A DNA stretch of 64,000 bases, taken from contig DEWY01000004.1 of assembly GCA_002363865.1 (NCBI GenBank), positions 124,001 to 188,000 on the forward strand, read 5' to 3'. The notes under the pieces are model-generated. The model saw only the letters and a list, made by a program, of their open reading frames with translations. It searched no databases and was not told the DNA's origin. Below, piece after piece: positions 1-7,345 of the stretch. Source of the DNA: Caulobacteraceae bacterium UBA3198. Lineage in GTDB: Bacteria > Pseudomonadota > Alphaproteobacteria > Caulobacterales > Caulobacteraceae. The first letter of the stretch is position 1; the number at the start of each line of letters is the position of its first letter. The position numbers and the translations under genes are program-made.

Positions 1-297
1 GCGCAGGCGGTTCAGGGCCCGCGGTTTCAGCCCCAGGATCTCCTGACCCTGGAAGCGCACCGAGCCGGTGGCCCGGCCGTTCTGGGCCAGCAGGCCCATG
101 ACCGTCATGAAGGTCTGGCTCTTGCCCGAACCGCTTTCGCCCACCACGCCGAGGGTCTCGCCCCGGGCCACCTGCAGGCTCACCCCACGCACGGCCTGGA
201 CGGCGCCGTCATGGGTGTCGAAGGTGACCTTCAAATCATTGATCGCCAGGACGGGGACGGCGGGGTCCGACACGGACGGGGACTTGGGCTCGGACAA
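1..297 (-). CDS. Oligopeptide/dipeptide-type ABC transporter ATP-binding protein, N-terminal part
   Basis: Only the first 99 codons are present; the gene runs off the left edge. The reading contains a Walker A motif (GESGSGKS) about 60 residues in, preceded by a typical ABC N-terminal beta hairpin (LAINDLKVTF), and followed by MTVMGLL, which is characteristic of OppD/DppD ATPases. This suggests the nucleotide-binding subunit of a peptide importer at the cytoplasmic membrane. I chose a TTG start because GGAG lies 9 bases upstream; a GTG seven codons further in is the alternative. The permease partners are not visible. Substrate cannot be told from this fragment. Confidence 0.75.
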   Translation of the reverse strand, partial: MSEPKSPSVSDPAVPVLAINDLKVTFDTHDGAVQAVRGVSLQVARGETLGVVGESGSGKSQTFMTVMGLLAQNGRATGSVRFQGQEILGLKPRALNRLR

Positions 298-404
298 GGG
301 GACGGACTCCAGATCGTTTCGCCGGCGACCATAGACCGCCGCCGCCCGCTTGTGAAACAACCGCCGCCGGGGTCCCGCCGCCCCACGAGCCTTCAGAGGA
401 GCCC

Positions 405-935
405 ATGGCCGCCGACGCCGAAAAACGCACCAGACCCGCCCTTTTCCTGGACCGGGACGGGGTGCTGAATGTCGATCATGGCTATGTCTACCGCTGGGCA
501 GACTTCGCCTGGATCGACGGCGCCAAGGCCGTGATCGCCGCCTTCAACCGGGCCGGCTGGTGGGTCTTCGTGGTCACCAACCAGTCCGGCGTCGGGCGGG
601 GCTATTACACCGAGGCCGACATGCACGCCCTGCACGCGGCCATGGCCGAGGACCTGGCCAGGGATGGGGCGCGGATCGACGCCTTCTACCATTGCCCGCA
701 CCATCCCGAGGCGGTGACGGAGACCTATCGGCATCCCGATCCGCCTGATCGCAAGCCCAATCCCGGCATGCTGCTGCGGGCCATGGCCGACTGGCCGGTG
801 GACCGCGCCGCCTCCTTCATGATCGGCGACAAGCCCGGCGACATGGAGGCTGCCGCCCGGGCGGGCATTGAAGGCCTGCTGTTCGAAGGCGGCGACCTGT
901 GCACCTTCCTGAAGGCCCAGGGCCGCCTGCCGTAA
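405..935 (+). CDS. GmhB-like HAD phosphatase (D-glycero-D-manno-heptose 1,7-bisphosphate 7-phosphatase family)
   Basis: A 176-residue HAD phosphatase. Motif I is FLDRDGVLN (nucleophile Asp16, acid/base Asp18), motif II TNQSG at 58-62, then CPHHPE near 103, RKPNPGM near 122 and motif IV IGDKPGD near 147. Length and order match GmhB, which removes the C7 phosphate during ADP-heptose synthesis for lipopolysaccharide. The family normally has a zinc site with a second Cys-x-Cys just before RKP; here that segment reads HPDPPDRKP, so half the ligands are missing. It may therefore be a zinc-free variant or act on a related sugar phosphate such as histidinol phosphate. GGAG lies about 6 bases before the ATG. 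No heptose genes sit nearby. Confidence 0.8.
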   Translation: MAADAEKRTRPALFLDRDGVLNVDHGYVYRWADFAWIDGAKAVIAAFNRAGWWVFVVTNQSGVGRGYYTEADMHALHAAMAEDLARDGARIDAFYHCPHHPEAVTETYRHPDPPDRKPNPGMLLRAMADWPVDRAASFMIGDKPGDMEAAARAGIEGLLFEGGDLCTFLKAQGRLP

Positions 936-943
936 CCCCTCCT

Positions 944-1031
944 CCGTCAACCTCGGGCTTGACCCGAGGGCCCATGCACACAGTCGATCGCCGGTGTTCA
1001 TGGATGGTCGGGTCAAGCCCGACCATGACGG
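944..1031 (+). repeat. Dispersed palindromic intergenic repeat, copy 1
   Basis: The ends are CCGTCA and TGACGG. Inside lie hairpin 1 (CCTCGGG/CCCGAGG), a central pairing of CATGCACAC with GTGTTCATG, and hairpin 2 (GGTCGGG/CCCGACC). It fills the gap between the convergent gmhB-like and ligase genes, so it could end transcription from both sides. Four more copies are in this window. Confidence 0.88.
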
Positions 1032-1074
1032 GGAAACGGCGGTGCGAGCCTCGAAGGACGCACAGCCTGCGCCC

Positions 1075-2697
1075 CTACCGCCGCTCCATCTGGTCGAGCA
1101 TCCGCTCCAGGGTGGAGAGCTCGTCGGCCTCGCCGGGCGGCTTGTCCCAGCGCAGGCGGCTGATGCGGGGGAAGCGCATGGCGACCCCCGACTTGTGCCG
1201 GGGGGAGCGCTGCAGCCCTTCGAAGGCCACCTCGAAGACCAGCCCCTTGTGCGGCTCGGCGCGGACCGAGCGGACCGGGCCGAAGCGCTCGATGGTGTTG
1301 TCGCGGACGAACTTATCGATCTGTTTCAGCTCGGCGTCGGTGAAGCCAAAATAGGCCTTTCCCACCGGCGTCAGCACCCGCTCGCCCTCAGGCGCGATCG
1401 TCCACACCCCGAAGGTGTAGTCGGAATAGAAGCTGGAGCGCTTGCCGTGGCCGCGCTGGGCGTACATCAGCACCGCATCGATCAGGAACGGATCGCGCTT
1501 CCACTTGAACCAGGGCCCCTTGGGCCGGCCCGCCTCATAGATCGAGGTCAGGTGCTTGAGCATCAGCCCCTCGGCGATCTGCGGATCGCCAGGCGGCGGA
1601 TCCGCCCGCAGGTCGGCCAGCTCGGACCAGGTCTCGAAAGGCTGCAGGGGCGACAGGTCGATGCGCGGATCGGACAGCTGCGCCACCAGGGCCTCCAGCC
1701 GCGCGCGGCGCTCTGTAAAGGTCAGGGTCCGCAGGTCCTCGCCCTCCAGGGCCAGGACGTCATAGGCGCGGATGGCGGCGGGGAAGGCCCGCAGCATCTT
1801 GGCGTCCACGGTCTTGCGGTTCAGCCGTTGTTGCAGGTCGCCAAACGGGGCGACGACGCCCTCGCGGCGCACCAGCAGTTCGCCATCCAGGGCGCCCTCG
1901 AAGTCCAGCGCCTCGACCACATCGGGAAAGACCGCCGAGATGTCGTCGCCGGTGCGGCTGTAGAGCCTGCGAATACCCTGCTCGCTGACGGCCTGGATGC
2001 GGATGCCGTCCCACTTCCATTCCGCCGCATAGTCGGCGGGGGCCAGCCTGCCGAAATCCACGGCCTCATCGATGGCCTGGGCCAGCATCACCGGCCGGAA
2101 GCGGCCCGGCGCATTTGGGGACGGCCGATCACCGTGGCCCTCCAGCCAGGCGAACAAATCCTCGTACGGCGCATGCAGGGCGTGCCAGACCTCTTCGACC
2201 TCGCCGATCGCCACCCCGCCCAGGTCCGCGCAGGCCTGCTTGGCCAGGCGCGAAGAGACACCGACGCGAAGACCGCCAGTCATCAGCTTGAGCAGCGCCC
2301 AGCGGGCGGTGGGATCGGTGAGCGCATCCAGCCAGCCCTCGATCAGCCGCTGGACCTCCGGCCGGGTGGCGCCGGCCAGCGCATCGACCACCTCCGAGAG
2401 TTCCGGCTCGCGATTGGCCCCGGGCCGCGTGGGCCAGACCAGGGCGACGGTCTCGGCGAGATCCCCCACATAGTCGTAGGACCAGCGGAACAGGACGGCG
2501 TCCATCCGCTCCTCCACCGCCTTGCGGATGAAGGCCGGCTTGGCGGCGGAGAATGACAGGTCGCCGGTCAGGGCCGCCAGGGCCCAGCCCCGGTCGGGGT
2601 CCGGCGTCGTCGCCAGATAGTCCCGCACCAAGGTCAGCTTGGCGTTGCGCGAGGCGGTCAGGGACAGGCGGTCCAGCAGGTCGACGAAGGCGCGCAT
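1075..2697 (-). CDS. ATP-dependent DNA ligase (cisplatin-resistance/ligase-associated type)
   Basis: 540 residues. An alpha-helical N-terminal DNA-binding domain (about 1-190) precedes the adenylation domain, whose motif I reads EWKWDGIRIQ with the nucleotidylated lysine at 228. LDGELLV, EGLMLKHL and WFKWKR correspond to motifs III/IIIa, IV and V of ATP-dependent ligases. An OB domain follows. This class is typically encoded with an MBL-fold exonuclease, an Lhr-like helicase and a PdeM phosphoesterase; the exonuclease is the next gene upstream on the same strand, but the other two are absent here. It probably acts in repair rather than replication, for which bacteria use the NAD-dependent LigA. 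Confidence 0.92.
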   Translation of the reverse strand: MRAFVDLLDRLSLTASRNAKLTLVRDYLATTPDPDRGWALAALTGDLSFSAAKPAFIRKAVEERMDAVLFRWSYDYVGDLAETVALVWPTRPGANREPELSEVVDALAGATRPEVQRLIEGWLDALTDPTARWALLKLMTGGLRVGVSSRLAKQACADLGGVAIGEVEEVWHALHAPYEDLFAWLEGHGDRPSPNAPGRFRPVMLAQAIDEAVDFGRLAPADYAAEWKWDGIRIQAVSEQGIRRLYSRTGDDISAVFPDVVEALDFEGALDGELLVRREGVVAPFGDLQQRLNRKTVDAKMLRAFPAAIRAYDVLALEGEDLRTLTFTERRARLEALVAQLSDPRIDLSPLQPFETWSELADLRADPPPGDPQIAEGLMLKHLTSIYEAGRPKGPWFKWKRDPFLIDAVLMYAQRGHGKRSSFYSDYTFGVWTIAPEGERVLTPVGKAYFGFTDAELKQIDKFVRDNTIERFGPVRSVRAEPHKGLVFEVAFEGLQRSPRHKSGVAMRFPRISRLRWDKPPGEADELSTLERMLDQMERR

Positions 2698-2789
2698 CAG
2701 GCCACCGCCCCCGGCTGTCGCCTCGCCGCAGTTGGGCTATAGCGGAGGCGACCGCGCCGACCGCCACCCAAACCCGGGAGCCCCTGACC

Positions 2790-3056
2790 ATGGCCGACGC
2801 CCGCGTGACCTGCATCACGAGACAGCCCCGCAAGAGCCCGCACGAGGGGATCACCCATCTGGGGGGCCATGGCTGGAAGCGCAGCAAGGCCGAGGTGATC
2901 GCCGCCATCGAAGGCCGCCGCGACACCTTTTACCTTCAGGTCGCTGGCGAGCGGTCCGAGATCAATGTGCTCAACGGGCCGAACGGCAAGTATCTGCGGG
3001 CCTATGCGAACGGCCAGTGGAACGACAGCCTGCTGACCCTGCCCCCCTGCATCTGA
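2790..3056 (+). CDS. DUF3892 family protein
   Basis: A compact 88-residue protein that reads as DUF3892 across nearly its whole length: VTCITRQ near the start, then GITHLGG, an Ile-Glu helix, YLQVAGERSEINV and a C-terminal YLRAYANGQWND. The family is small, often single-domain, and of unknown function. ATG is supported by GGGAG about 10 bases upstream; longer in-frame extensions would overlap the ligase N-terminus and are shadows. It is transcribed away from the ligase and toward the exonuclease stop, splitting two genes usually found together. Whether it takes part in the same repair process is inference only. Confidence 0.78.
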   Translation: MADARVTCITRQPRKSPHEGITHLGGHGWKRSKAEVIAAIEGRRDTFYLQVAGERSEINVLNGPNGKYLRAYANGQWNDSLLTLPPCI

Positions 3057-3067
3057 TCGCGGCGCCC

Positions 3068-4078
3068 TCACGCCTCGTCCTCTTCCTCATAGCCCACCAG
3101 CGCGAGCGCCCGGGCGGGGATGCCCTGCAGTTCGGCCCAACGGGCCAGGGCCTCTTCCCGGCCGTGGGTGATCCACAGCTCGCCTGGGCGGATCTCGTCC
3201 ACCGTGGCGGTCAGTTCGTCCCAGTCGGCATGGTCGGAGATGATCAGCGGCAGCTCCACGCCCCGCTGGCGGGCCCGAGCGCGGACCCGCATCCAGCCTG
3301 AGGCGAAGGCCAGGACCGGGTCGATGAACCGGCGGCCCCAGCGGTCCACCAGGGCCGAGGGCGGGCCGACCACGATGGCGCCGGCGAAGTCCTGTTTCCT
3401 GTCGACGGTGGCCGGCAGCAGCGGCCCCAGATCCACGCCGTGGTCTTCATAGAGGCGGTTCAAACGCTCCAGCGCGCCGTGGACATGGATCGGCTTCTCC
3501 CAGCCCCCCTCGCGCAGCAGGCGGATGACCCGCTGGGCCTTGCCGAGCGCATAGGCGCCGACCATGTGGGTGCGTTCGGGAAACTGGGCCACCGAGCGCA
3601 GCAGGCGGGCGATCTCGCCAGCGTCGTCGGGATGGCGAAAGACCGGCAGGCCGAAGGTGGCTTCGCTGATGAAGACGTCGCAGGGCACGGGCTCGAAGGC
3701 CTGGCAGGTGGGATCGCGCCTTCGCTTGTAGTCGCCCGAGACCACCATGGTCAGGCCCTTCCAGCGGACCACCGCCTGGGCCGAGCCCAGCACATGACCG
3801 GCCGGGACCAGGGTGACCTCCACATTGTCCCGAGCCACCGTTTCGCCATAGGGGGCGGCCTGGCGGGTGACGGTGAAGCCTTCGCCATAGCGTTCGCCCA
3901 TGATGGCCAGGGTTTCCGGCGTCGCCAGCACCGCCCCGTGCCCGGCCCGGGCGTGGTCGGAATGGCCGTGGGTCACCACCGCGCGGTCCACCGGCCGGAC
4001 CGGGTCGATGTAGAAGTCGCCGGGCGCGCAATAGAGGCCCTCGGGGCGGGGACAGAGCAGGTCCTGCGGTCTGATCAT
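3068..4078 (-). CDS. Ligase-associated DNA exonuclease, metallo-beta-lactamase fold
   Basis: 336 residues. The MBL metal motif THGHSDHA lies at 36-43, with a further ligand region at PAGHVLGSAQ and SGDYKRR near 105-130. ISDHADW near 275 and WITHGRE near 300 are the C-terminal MBL/beta-CASP-like histidines. It belongs to the Artemis/SNM1-like nucleases encoded beside ATP-dependent repair ligases, probably trimming DNA ends for the ligase. The ATG has a strong GGAGAGG about 6 bases upstream. It lies upstream of the ligase on the same strand, but the divergent DUF3892 gene lies between them, so simple co-transcription is doubtful. Confidence 0.9.
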   Translation of the reverse strand: MIRPQDLLCPRPEGLYCAPGDFYIDPVRPVDRAVVTHGHSDHARAGHGAVLATPETLAIMGERYGEGFTVTRQAAPYGETVARDNVEVTLVPAGHVLGSAQAVVRWKGLTMVVSGDYKRRRDPTCQAFEPVPCDVFISEATFGLPVFRHPDDAGEIARLLRSVAQFPERTHMVGAYALGKAQRVIRLLREGGWEKPIHVHGALERLNRLYEDHGVDLGPLLPATVDRKQDFAGAIVVGPPSALVDRWGRRFIDPVLAFASGWMRVRARARQRGVELPLIISDHADWDELTATVDEIRPGELWITHGREEALARWAELQGIPARALALVGYEEEDEA

Positions 4079-4270
4079 CGCCTCTCCAGATGGTGCGCCC
4101 GGCGCCGCGTCGCCAGATTACGAAACGTCCACTTCATTACACAGTATTCATATTGTGAAATCGAGCTCATGACCAAGACTTAACGAGTATTACGAGAAGC
4201 GGGAAACTATACAGGGGTCATCGGAACGCGGTCAACGCGCTCCACCCACACAAACCTGAAGAGACCCGCC

Positions 4271-4375
4271 ATGATCCGCTCCAACCTCCTCGCCTTCGCC
4301 AACATCGCCCTGGCCGCCACGCCTGTCCTGGCCATCGCCATCGCCGCCTACAGCAACACCCTGCCGCTGTTCTAA
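4271..4375 (+). CDS. Small hydrophobic membrane peptide (34 aa)
   Basis: A short open frame beginning MIRSNLLAFANIALA, with one hydrophobic stretch (about residues 5-27) and ending NTLPLF. GAAGAG lies about 8 bases before the ATG. It stands alone in a 370-base interval between the exonuclease and the thioesterase pair, and the DNA before it is unusually AT-rich for this genome, as expected of a promoter. A GC-rich hairpin follows the stop. This is too short for a family assignment; a single-pass inner-membrane peptide is the best description. Confidence 0.55.
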   Translation: MIRSNLLAFANIALAATPVLAIAIAAYSNTLPLF

Positions 4376-4393
4376 GACCAGGCCTCAATCCTG

Positions 4394-4424
4394 CGGGGCG
4401 GCGCCGTTTTCGTTGACCGCCCCG
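4394..4424 (+). terminator. Hairpin after the small membrane peptide
   Basis: CGGGGCGG and CCGCCCCG pair perfectly over 8 bp around a 15-base loop, 18 bases after the stop codon. There is no T-run after the stem, so termination is plausible but unproven. Confidence 0.4.
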
Positions 4425-4449
4425 AGGGCAAGCCGCTAGGCCCTCAGGG

Positions 4450-4905
4450 ATGGTCAAGCCGCCCGACTTCATCGCCGCCATGACCGGGAGCCTGGATGAG
4501 CAGGCGGCCCGGCACATGGTCACCCGCACCCCGCAAACCGAGGCCCTGGGCTTCCAGTTCGTCTCCATCAGTGAAGCCCGCGGCGCCATCCGGGTTCCCT
4601 GGCGCGCCGATCTGGTGGGGGACCCCGAGACCGGGGTCATCGCCTCGGGCGTGGTCACCACCCTGCTCGACCATGTGTGCGGCCTGTCGATCCGCGCGGC
4701 CAATGCGGTCCCCCAGGGCACGCTGGACCTGCGCATCGACTATATGCGGCCAGCCCGGCCCCAGGCGGACCTGATCGCCGACGGCCATTGCTACAAGCTG
4801 ACCCGCACCATCGCCTTTGTCCGGGCGCTGGCCCATGACGGCGATCCCGACGATCCGGTGGCCACCGCCCAGGCGGCCTTCGCCCTGATCGGAGGGGGCG
4901 CATGA
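4450..4905 (+). CDS. PaaI-type hotdog-fold thioesterase
   Basis: 151 residues with the hotdog layout: a helix with LLDHVCGLS (the central helix) followed by a beta strand TLDLRIDYMRPA. This resembles YbdB/PaaI acyl-CoA thioesterases, which hydrolyse aryl- or acyl-CoA esters in the cytoplasm. The usual HGG before the central helix is replaced by ASGVVTTLLDH, so the catalytic arrangement may differ from PaaI. Its stop overlaps the next start by 4 bases (ATGA), so the two hotdog proteins are translationally coupled and could form a heteromer. Substrate is unknown. Confidence 0.82.
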   Translation: MVKPPDFIAAMTGSLDEQAARHMVTRTPQTEALGFQFVSISEARGAIRVPWRADLVGDPETGVIASGVVTTLLDHVCGLSIRAANAVPQGTLDLRIDYMRPARPQADLIADGHCYKLTRTIAFVRALAHDGDPDDPVATAQAAFALIGGGA

Positions 4906-5327
4906 GCGTGGCAACCACACCGGCCGAGCGCCTGGCCGCCTTCCTGGCGCGCACCCCCTATATCGCCTTCCTCGGCATGCGGGCCGAGCTGGCCGGCGAC
5001 GAGATGACCGCCATCCTGCCGTTCTCGCCACACCTGATCGGCAACACCATGTTGCCGGCCCTGCATGGCGGCGTGCTCGGCGCCTTCATGGAGATGACGG
5101 CCCTGGCCCAACTGGCGGTGATCACCGGCGGCCCGCGGCCGGCCAAGACCATCGACGTCACCATCGACTATCTGCGGCCCGGCCGGGCCATGGACACCTA
5201 TGCCCGGGCGGAGATCAAGAAGGCGGGCCGCCGGATCTCATCGGTCCATGTGGAGGCCTGGCAGGAGGCCCGCGCCAAACCCGTCGCCGCCATCCGCGGC
5301 CACTTCCAGACCCCCACCGAGGGCTGA
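4902..5327 (+). CDS. PaaI-type hotdog-fold thioesterase, second of a coupled pair
   Basis: 141 residues. The hotdog signature is clearer than in the preceding gene: LPALHGGVLGAFMEMTALAQ has the HGG and central helix, and TIDVTIDYLRPGR is the following strand. It probably hydrolyses acyl-CoA or aryl-CoA thioesters. The ATG overlaps the stop of the upstream paralogue. The shared fold, similar length and coupling point to an old tandem duplication that has since diverged. The gene is followed by a long inverted repeat and then lysK, which may be transcribed separately. Confidence 0.85.
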   Translation: MSVATTPAERLAAFLARTPYIAFLGMRAELAGDEMTAILPFSPHLIGNTMLPALHGGVLGAFMEMTALAQLAVITGGPRPAKTIDVTIDYLRPGRAMDTYARAEIKKAGRRISSVHVEAWQEARAKPVAAIRGHFQTPTEG

Positions 5328-5365
5328 CGGCAGCACCTTCCGCGCCGCAGGCGCCGTCAAGAGGT

Positions 5366-5455
5366 CACACGAAGAGCACGAAGGGTCGCAAAGGACACGA
5401 AGGGCGCCCGGACCCTCGCTTCGTGTCCTTCGCGCCCCTTTGTGTGCTTCGTGTC
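5366..5455. repeat. Long inverted repeat built from CACGAAGG-type units
   Basis: The left arm carries CACGAAG, GCACGAAGG and ACACGAAGG. The right arm is an imperfect reverse complement (CTTCGTGTCCTTCG, then GTGCTTCGTGTC). The arms can fold into a hairpin of about 38 bp with a loop of about 10 bases. It lies between the thioesterase pair and lysK. Its composition is unlike the flanking DNA and unlike the other repeat family in the window. Confidence 0.8.
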
Positions 5456-5514
5456 CCGTCTTTTTCGCGCTCCGCGCAAGCCATGGGCAGGAATGCCGCT
5501 TGAGGCCAGCGGTC

Positions 5515-7218
5515 ATGCGCGCTACCGCCTCAGCCATGCTTCAGGGACTTTCACATTCGGCCCAAGGGGCCAAGAGCTGGCCGTTCGAACAGGCGCGCGC
5601 CCTGCTGGCGCGGATCCTGCGCCTGCGGCTGTCCGACGCCGAGCGCGATCTGGCCGCCACCCTCATCGGCGCCGGCAAGGCCGACGAGGCGGTCGCCACG
5701 CTCGAGCCCCTGCAGCGGTCGGTGATCTTCGAGACCGGCTATGGCCCCTCGGGCCTGCCCCATGTGGGCACCTTCGGCGAAGTGGCGCGGACCACCATGG
5801 TGCGCACCGCCTTTCGGGCGCTCACCAACGACGCCATCCCCACCCGTCTGATCGCCTTCTCCGACGACATGGACGGGATGCGCAAGGTCCCGCCTGGCCT
5901 GCCCAACCAGGAGATGCTGCAGGAGGACCTGGAAAAGTCGCTCAGCGTGGTCCGCGATCCGTTCGGGACCCACGAGAGCTTTGCGGCCCATAACAACGCC
6001 CGCCTGCGCGCCTTCCTCGACGGGTTCGGCTTCGACTACGAGTTCATGTCGTCCACCGACGCCTATCGCTCGGGCAGGTTCGACGCGACCCTGCTGGTCG
6101 CTCTGGAGCGGTTCGACGCCATCCAGAAGATCATGCTGCCGACGCTGGGCGAAGAGCGCCGGGCCACCTATTCCCCCTTCCTGCCGGTGAGCCCCAGGAC
6201 CGGCAAGGTGCTGCAGGTCCCCACCCTGGAACGCCATGTGGACCGCGGGACCATCGTCTTCGCCGACGAGGACGGCGAGCGGGTCGAGGTCCCGGTCACC
6301 GGCGGCCATGTGAAGATGCAGTGGAAGCCCGACTGGGCCCTGCGCTGGGTGGCGCTCGGCGTCGACTACGAGATGGCCGGCAAGGACCTGATCGACTCGG
6401 TCAAGGTCTCCAGCCAGGTCTGCAAGGTGCTCGGCGGAACCCCGCCGGAGGGCTTCAACTATGAGCTCTTCCTCGACGAGGGCGGCCAGAAGATTTCCAA
6501 GACCAAGGGCAACGGGTTTTCGATGGAGGAGTGGCTGCGTTACGCCACGCCGGAAAGCCTGGCCTACTACATGTTCCAGTCACCCAAGTCGGCCAAGCGG
6601 CTGCACTTCGACGTGGCCCCCAAGGCCACCGACGAGTACCTGCAGCAGCTGGAATCCTTCAATCGCAAGAAGGCCGAGGGCGCCAACGAGCCGCAGATCG
6701 ACAACCCCGTCTGGCACGTCCACCGGGGCGATCCGCCCGTCGAGGGCGCGGCGATCTCGTTCGCCTTGATGCTGAACCTGGTCTCGGCGGCCAACGCCTC
6801 GACCAAAGAGATCCTCTGGGGCTTCATCAGCCGCTACATCCCCGGCGCGACGCCCTCCGACCACCCGCTGCTCGACCGTCTGGCCGGCTATGCGATCAAC
6901 TATTACGAGGACTTCGTGAAGCCCGCGAAGACCTTCCGCGCCCCCACCGACCAGGAGCGCGCGGCGATTGGGGACCTGGCCGCCCGTCTGCGGGCCCTGC
7001 CGGCCGACGCCGACGCCGAGGCGATCCAGAACGAGGTGTTCGAGGCCGGCAAGGCCGGGGGCTTCGAGCCCCTGCGGGCCTGGTTCACGGCCCTGTACGA
7101 AGTCTTGCTCGGCCAGAGCCAGGGCCCGCGCTTCGGCTCCTTCGTGGCCATCTTCGGGGTCGAGCGCACGCTTGAGCTGATCGACAAGGCCCTGGCCGGC
7201 GACCTGGTCGCGGGCTGA
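5515..7218 (+). CDS. lysK: Lysyl-tRNA synthetase, class I (archaeal type)
   Basis: About 567 residues. It carries the class I signature GLPHVGTFGE (HIGH equivalent) and KISKTKGNG (KMSKS equivalent), together with SDDMDGMRKVP and the C-terminal helical anticodon-binding region. It charges tRNA-Lys in the cytoplasm. Most bacteria use class II LysS; class I enzymes are characteristic of many alphaproteobacteria. I chose the ATG with GAGG 9 bases upstream; an internal ATG seven codons later (reading MLQGLSHS) has no such site but is the other candidate. An inverted repeat precedes the gene and a 9-bp hairpin spans its stop codon. Confidence 0.95.
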   Translation: MRATASAMLQGLSHSAQGAKSWPFEQARALLARILRLRLSDAERDLAATLIGAGKADEAVATLEPLQRSVIFETGYGPSGLPHVGTFGEVARTTMVRTAFRALTNDAIPTRLIAFSDDMDGMRKVPPGLPNQEMLQEDLEKSLSVVRDPFGTHESFAAHNNARLRAFLDGFGFDYEFMSSTDAYRSGRFDATLLVALERFDAIQKIMLPTLGEERRATYSPFLPVSPRTGKVLQVPTLERHVDRGTIVFADEDGERVEVPVTGGHVKMQWKPDWALRWVALGVDYEMAGKDLIDSVKVSSQVCKVLGGTPPEGFNYELFLDEGGQKISKTKGNGFSMEEWLRYATPESLAYYMFQSPKSAKRLHFDVAPKATDEYLQQLESFNRKKAEGANEPQIDNPVWHVHRGDPPVEGAAISFALMLNLVSAANASTKEILWGFISRYIPGATPSDHPLLDRLAGYAINYYEDFVKPAKTFRAPTDQERAAIGDLAARLRALPADADAEAIQNEVFEAGKAGGFEPLRAWFTALYEVLLGQSQGPRFGSFVAIFGVERTLELIDKALAGDLVAG

Positions 7219-7229
7219 GAAGCCCGCGA
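7208..7229 (+). terminator. GC-rich hairpin spanning the lysK stop
   Basis: TCGCGGGCT pairs perfectly with AGCCCGCGA around a GAGA tetraloop, with the TGA stop at the stem-loop boundary. A C9 tract rather than T's follows. It could act as a terminator or 3'-end stabiliser. Confidence 0.5.
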
Positions 7230-7240
7230 GCCCCCCCCCG

Positions 7241-7328
7241 CTGCTTCCCTCGGGCTTGACCCGAGGGCCCATGCACACGGCCCTTCGCCGGTGTTCATGG
7301 ATGGCCCGGTCAAGCCGGGCCATGACGG
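7241..7328 (+). repeat. Dispersed palindromic intergenic repeat, copy 2
   Basis: Hairpin 1 is CCCTCGGG/CCCGAGGG, the central pairing is ATGCACAC/GTGTTCAT, and hairpin 2 is ATGGCCCGG/CCGGGCCAT, ending in TGACGG. The left CCGTCA end has decayed. It lies between the convergent lysK and metalloprotease genes. Confidence 0.88.
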
Positions 7329-7345
7329 CGGAGTATAGGCCAGGC

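Noticed and set aside
994..2556. A 520-codon open frame antisense to the ligase gene
   Set aside because: Long antisense frames are expected in GC-rich DNA. The product is low-complexity Arg/Gly/Gln with no domain, and the ligase on the other strand has intact motifs.
4180..4193. TTAACGAGTATTAC as a possible CtrA-binding site
   Set aside because: Only one half matches the TTAA-N7-TTAA pattern; the second half is TACG. Too weak to call.
5200..5514. An upstream extension of lysK through the inverted repeat
   Set aside because: The added residues are Arg/Ser/Pro-rich, encoded by the preceding gene and the repeat, and absent from the family. A ribosome site supports the ATG at 5515.
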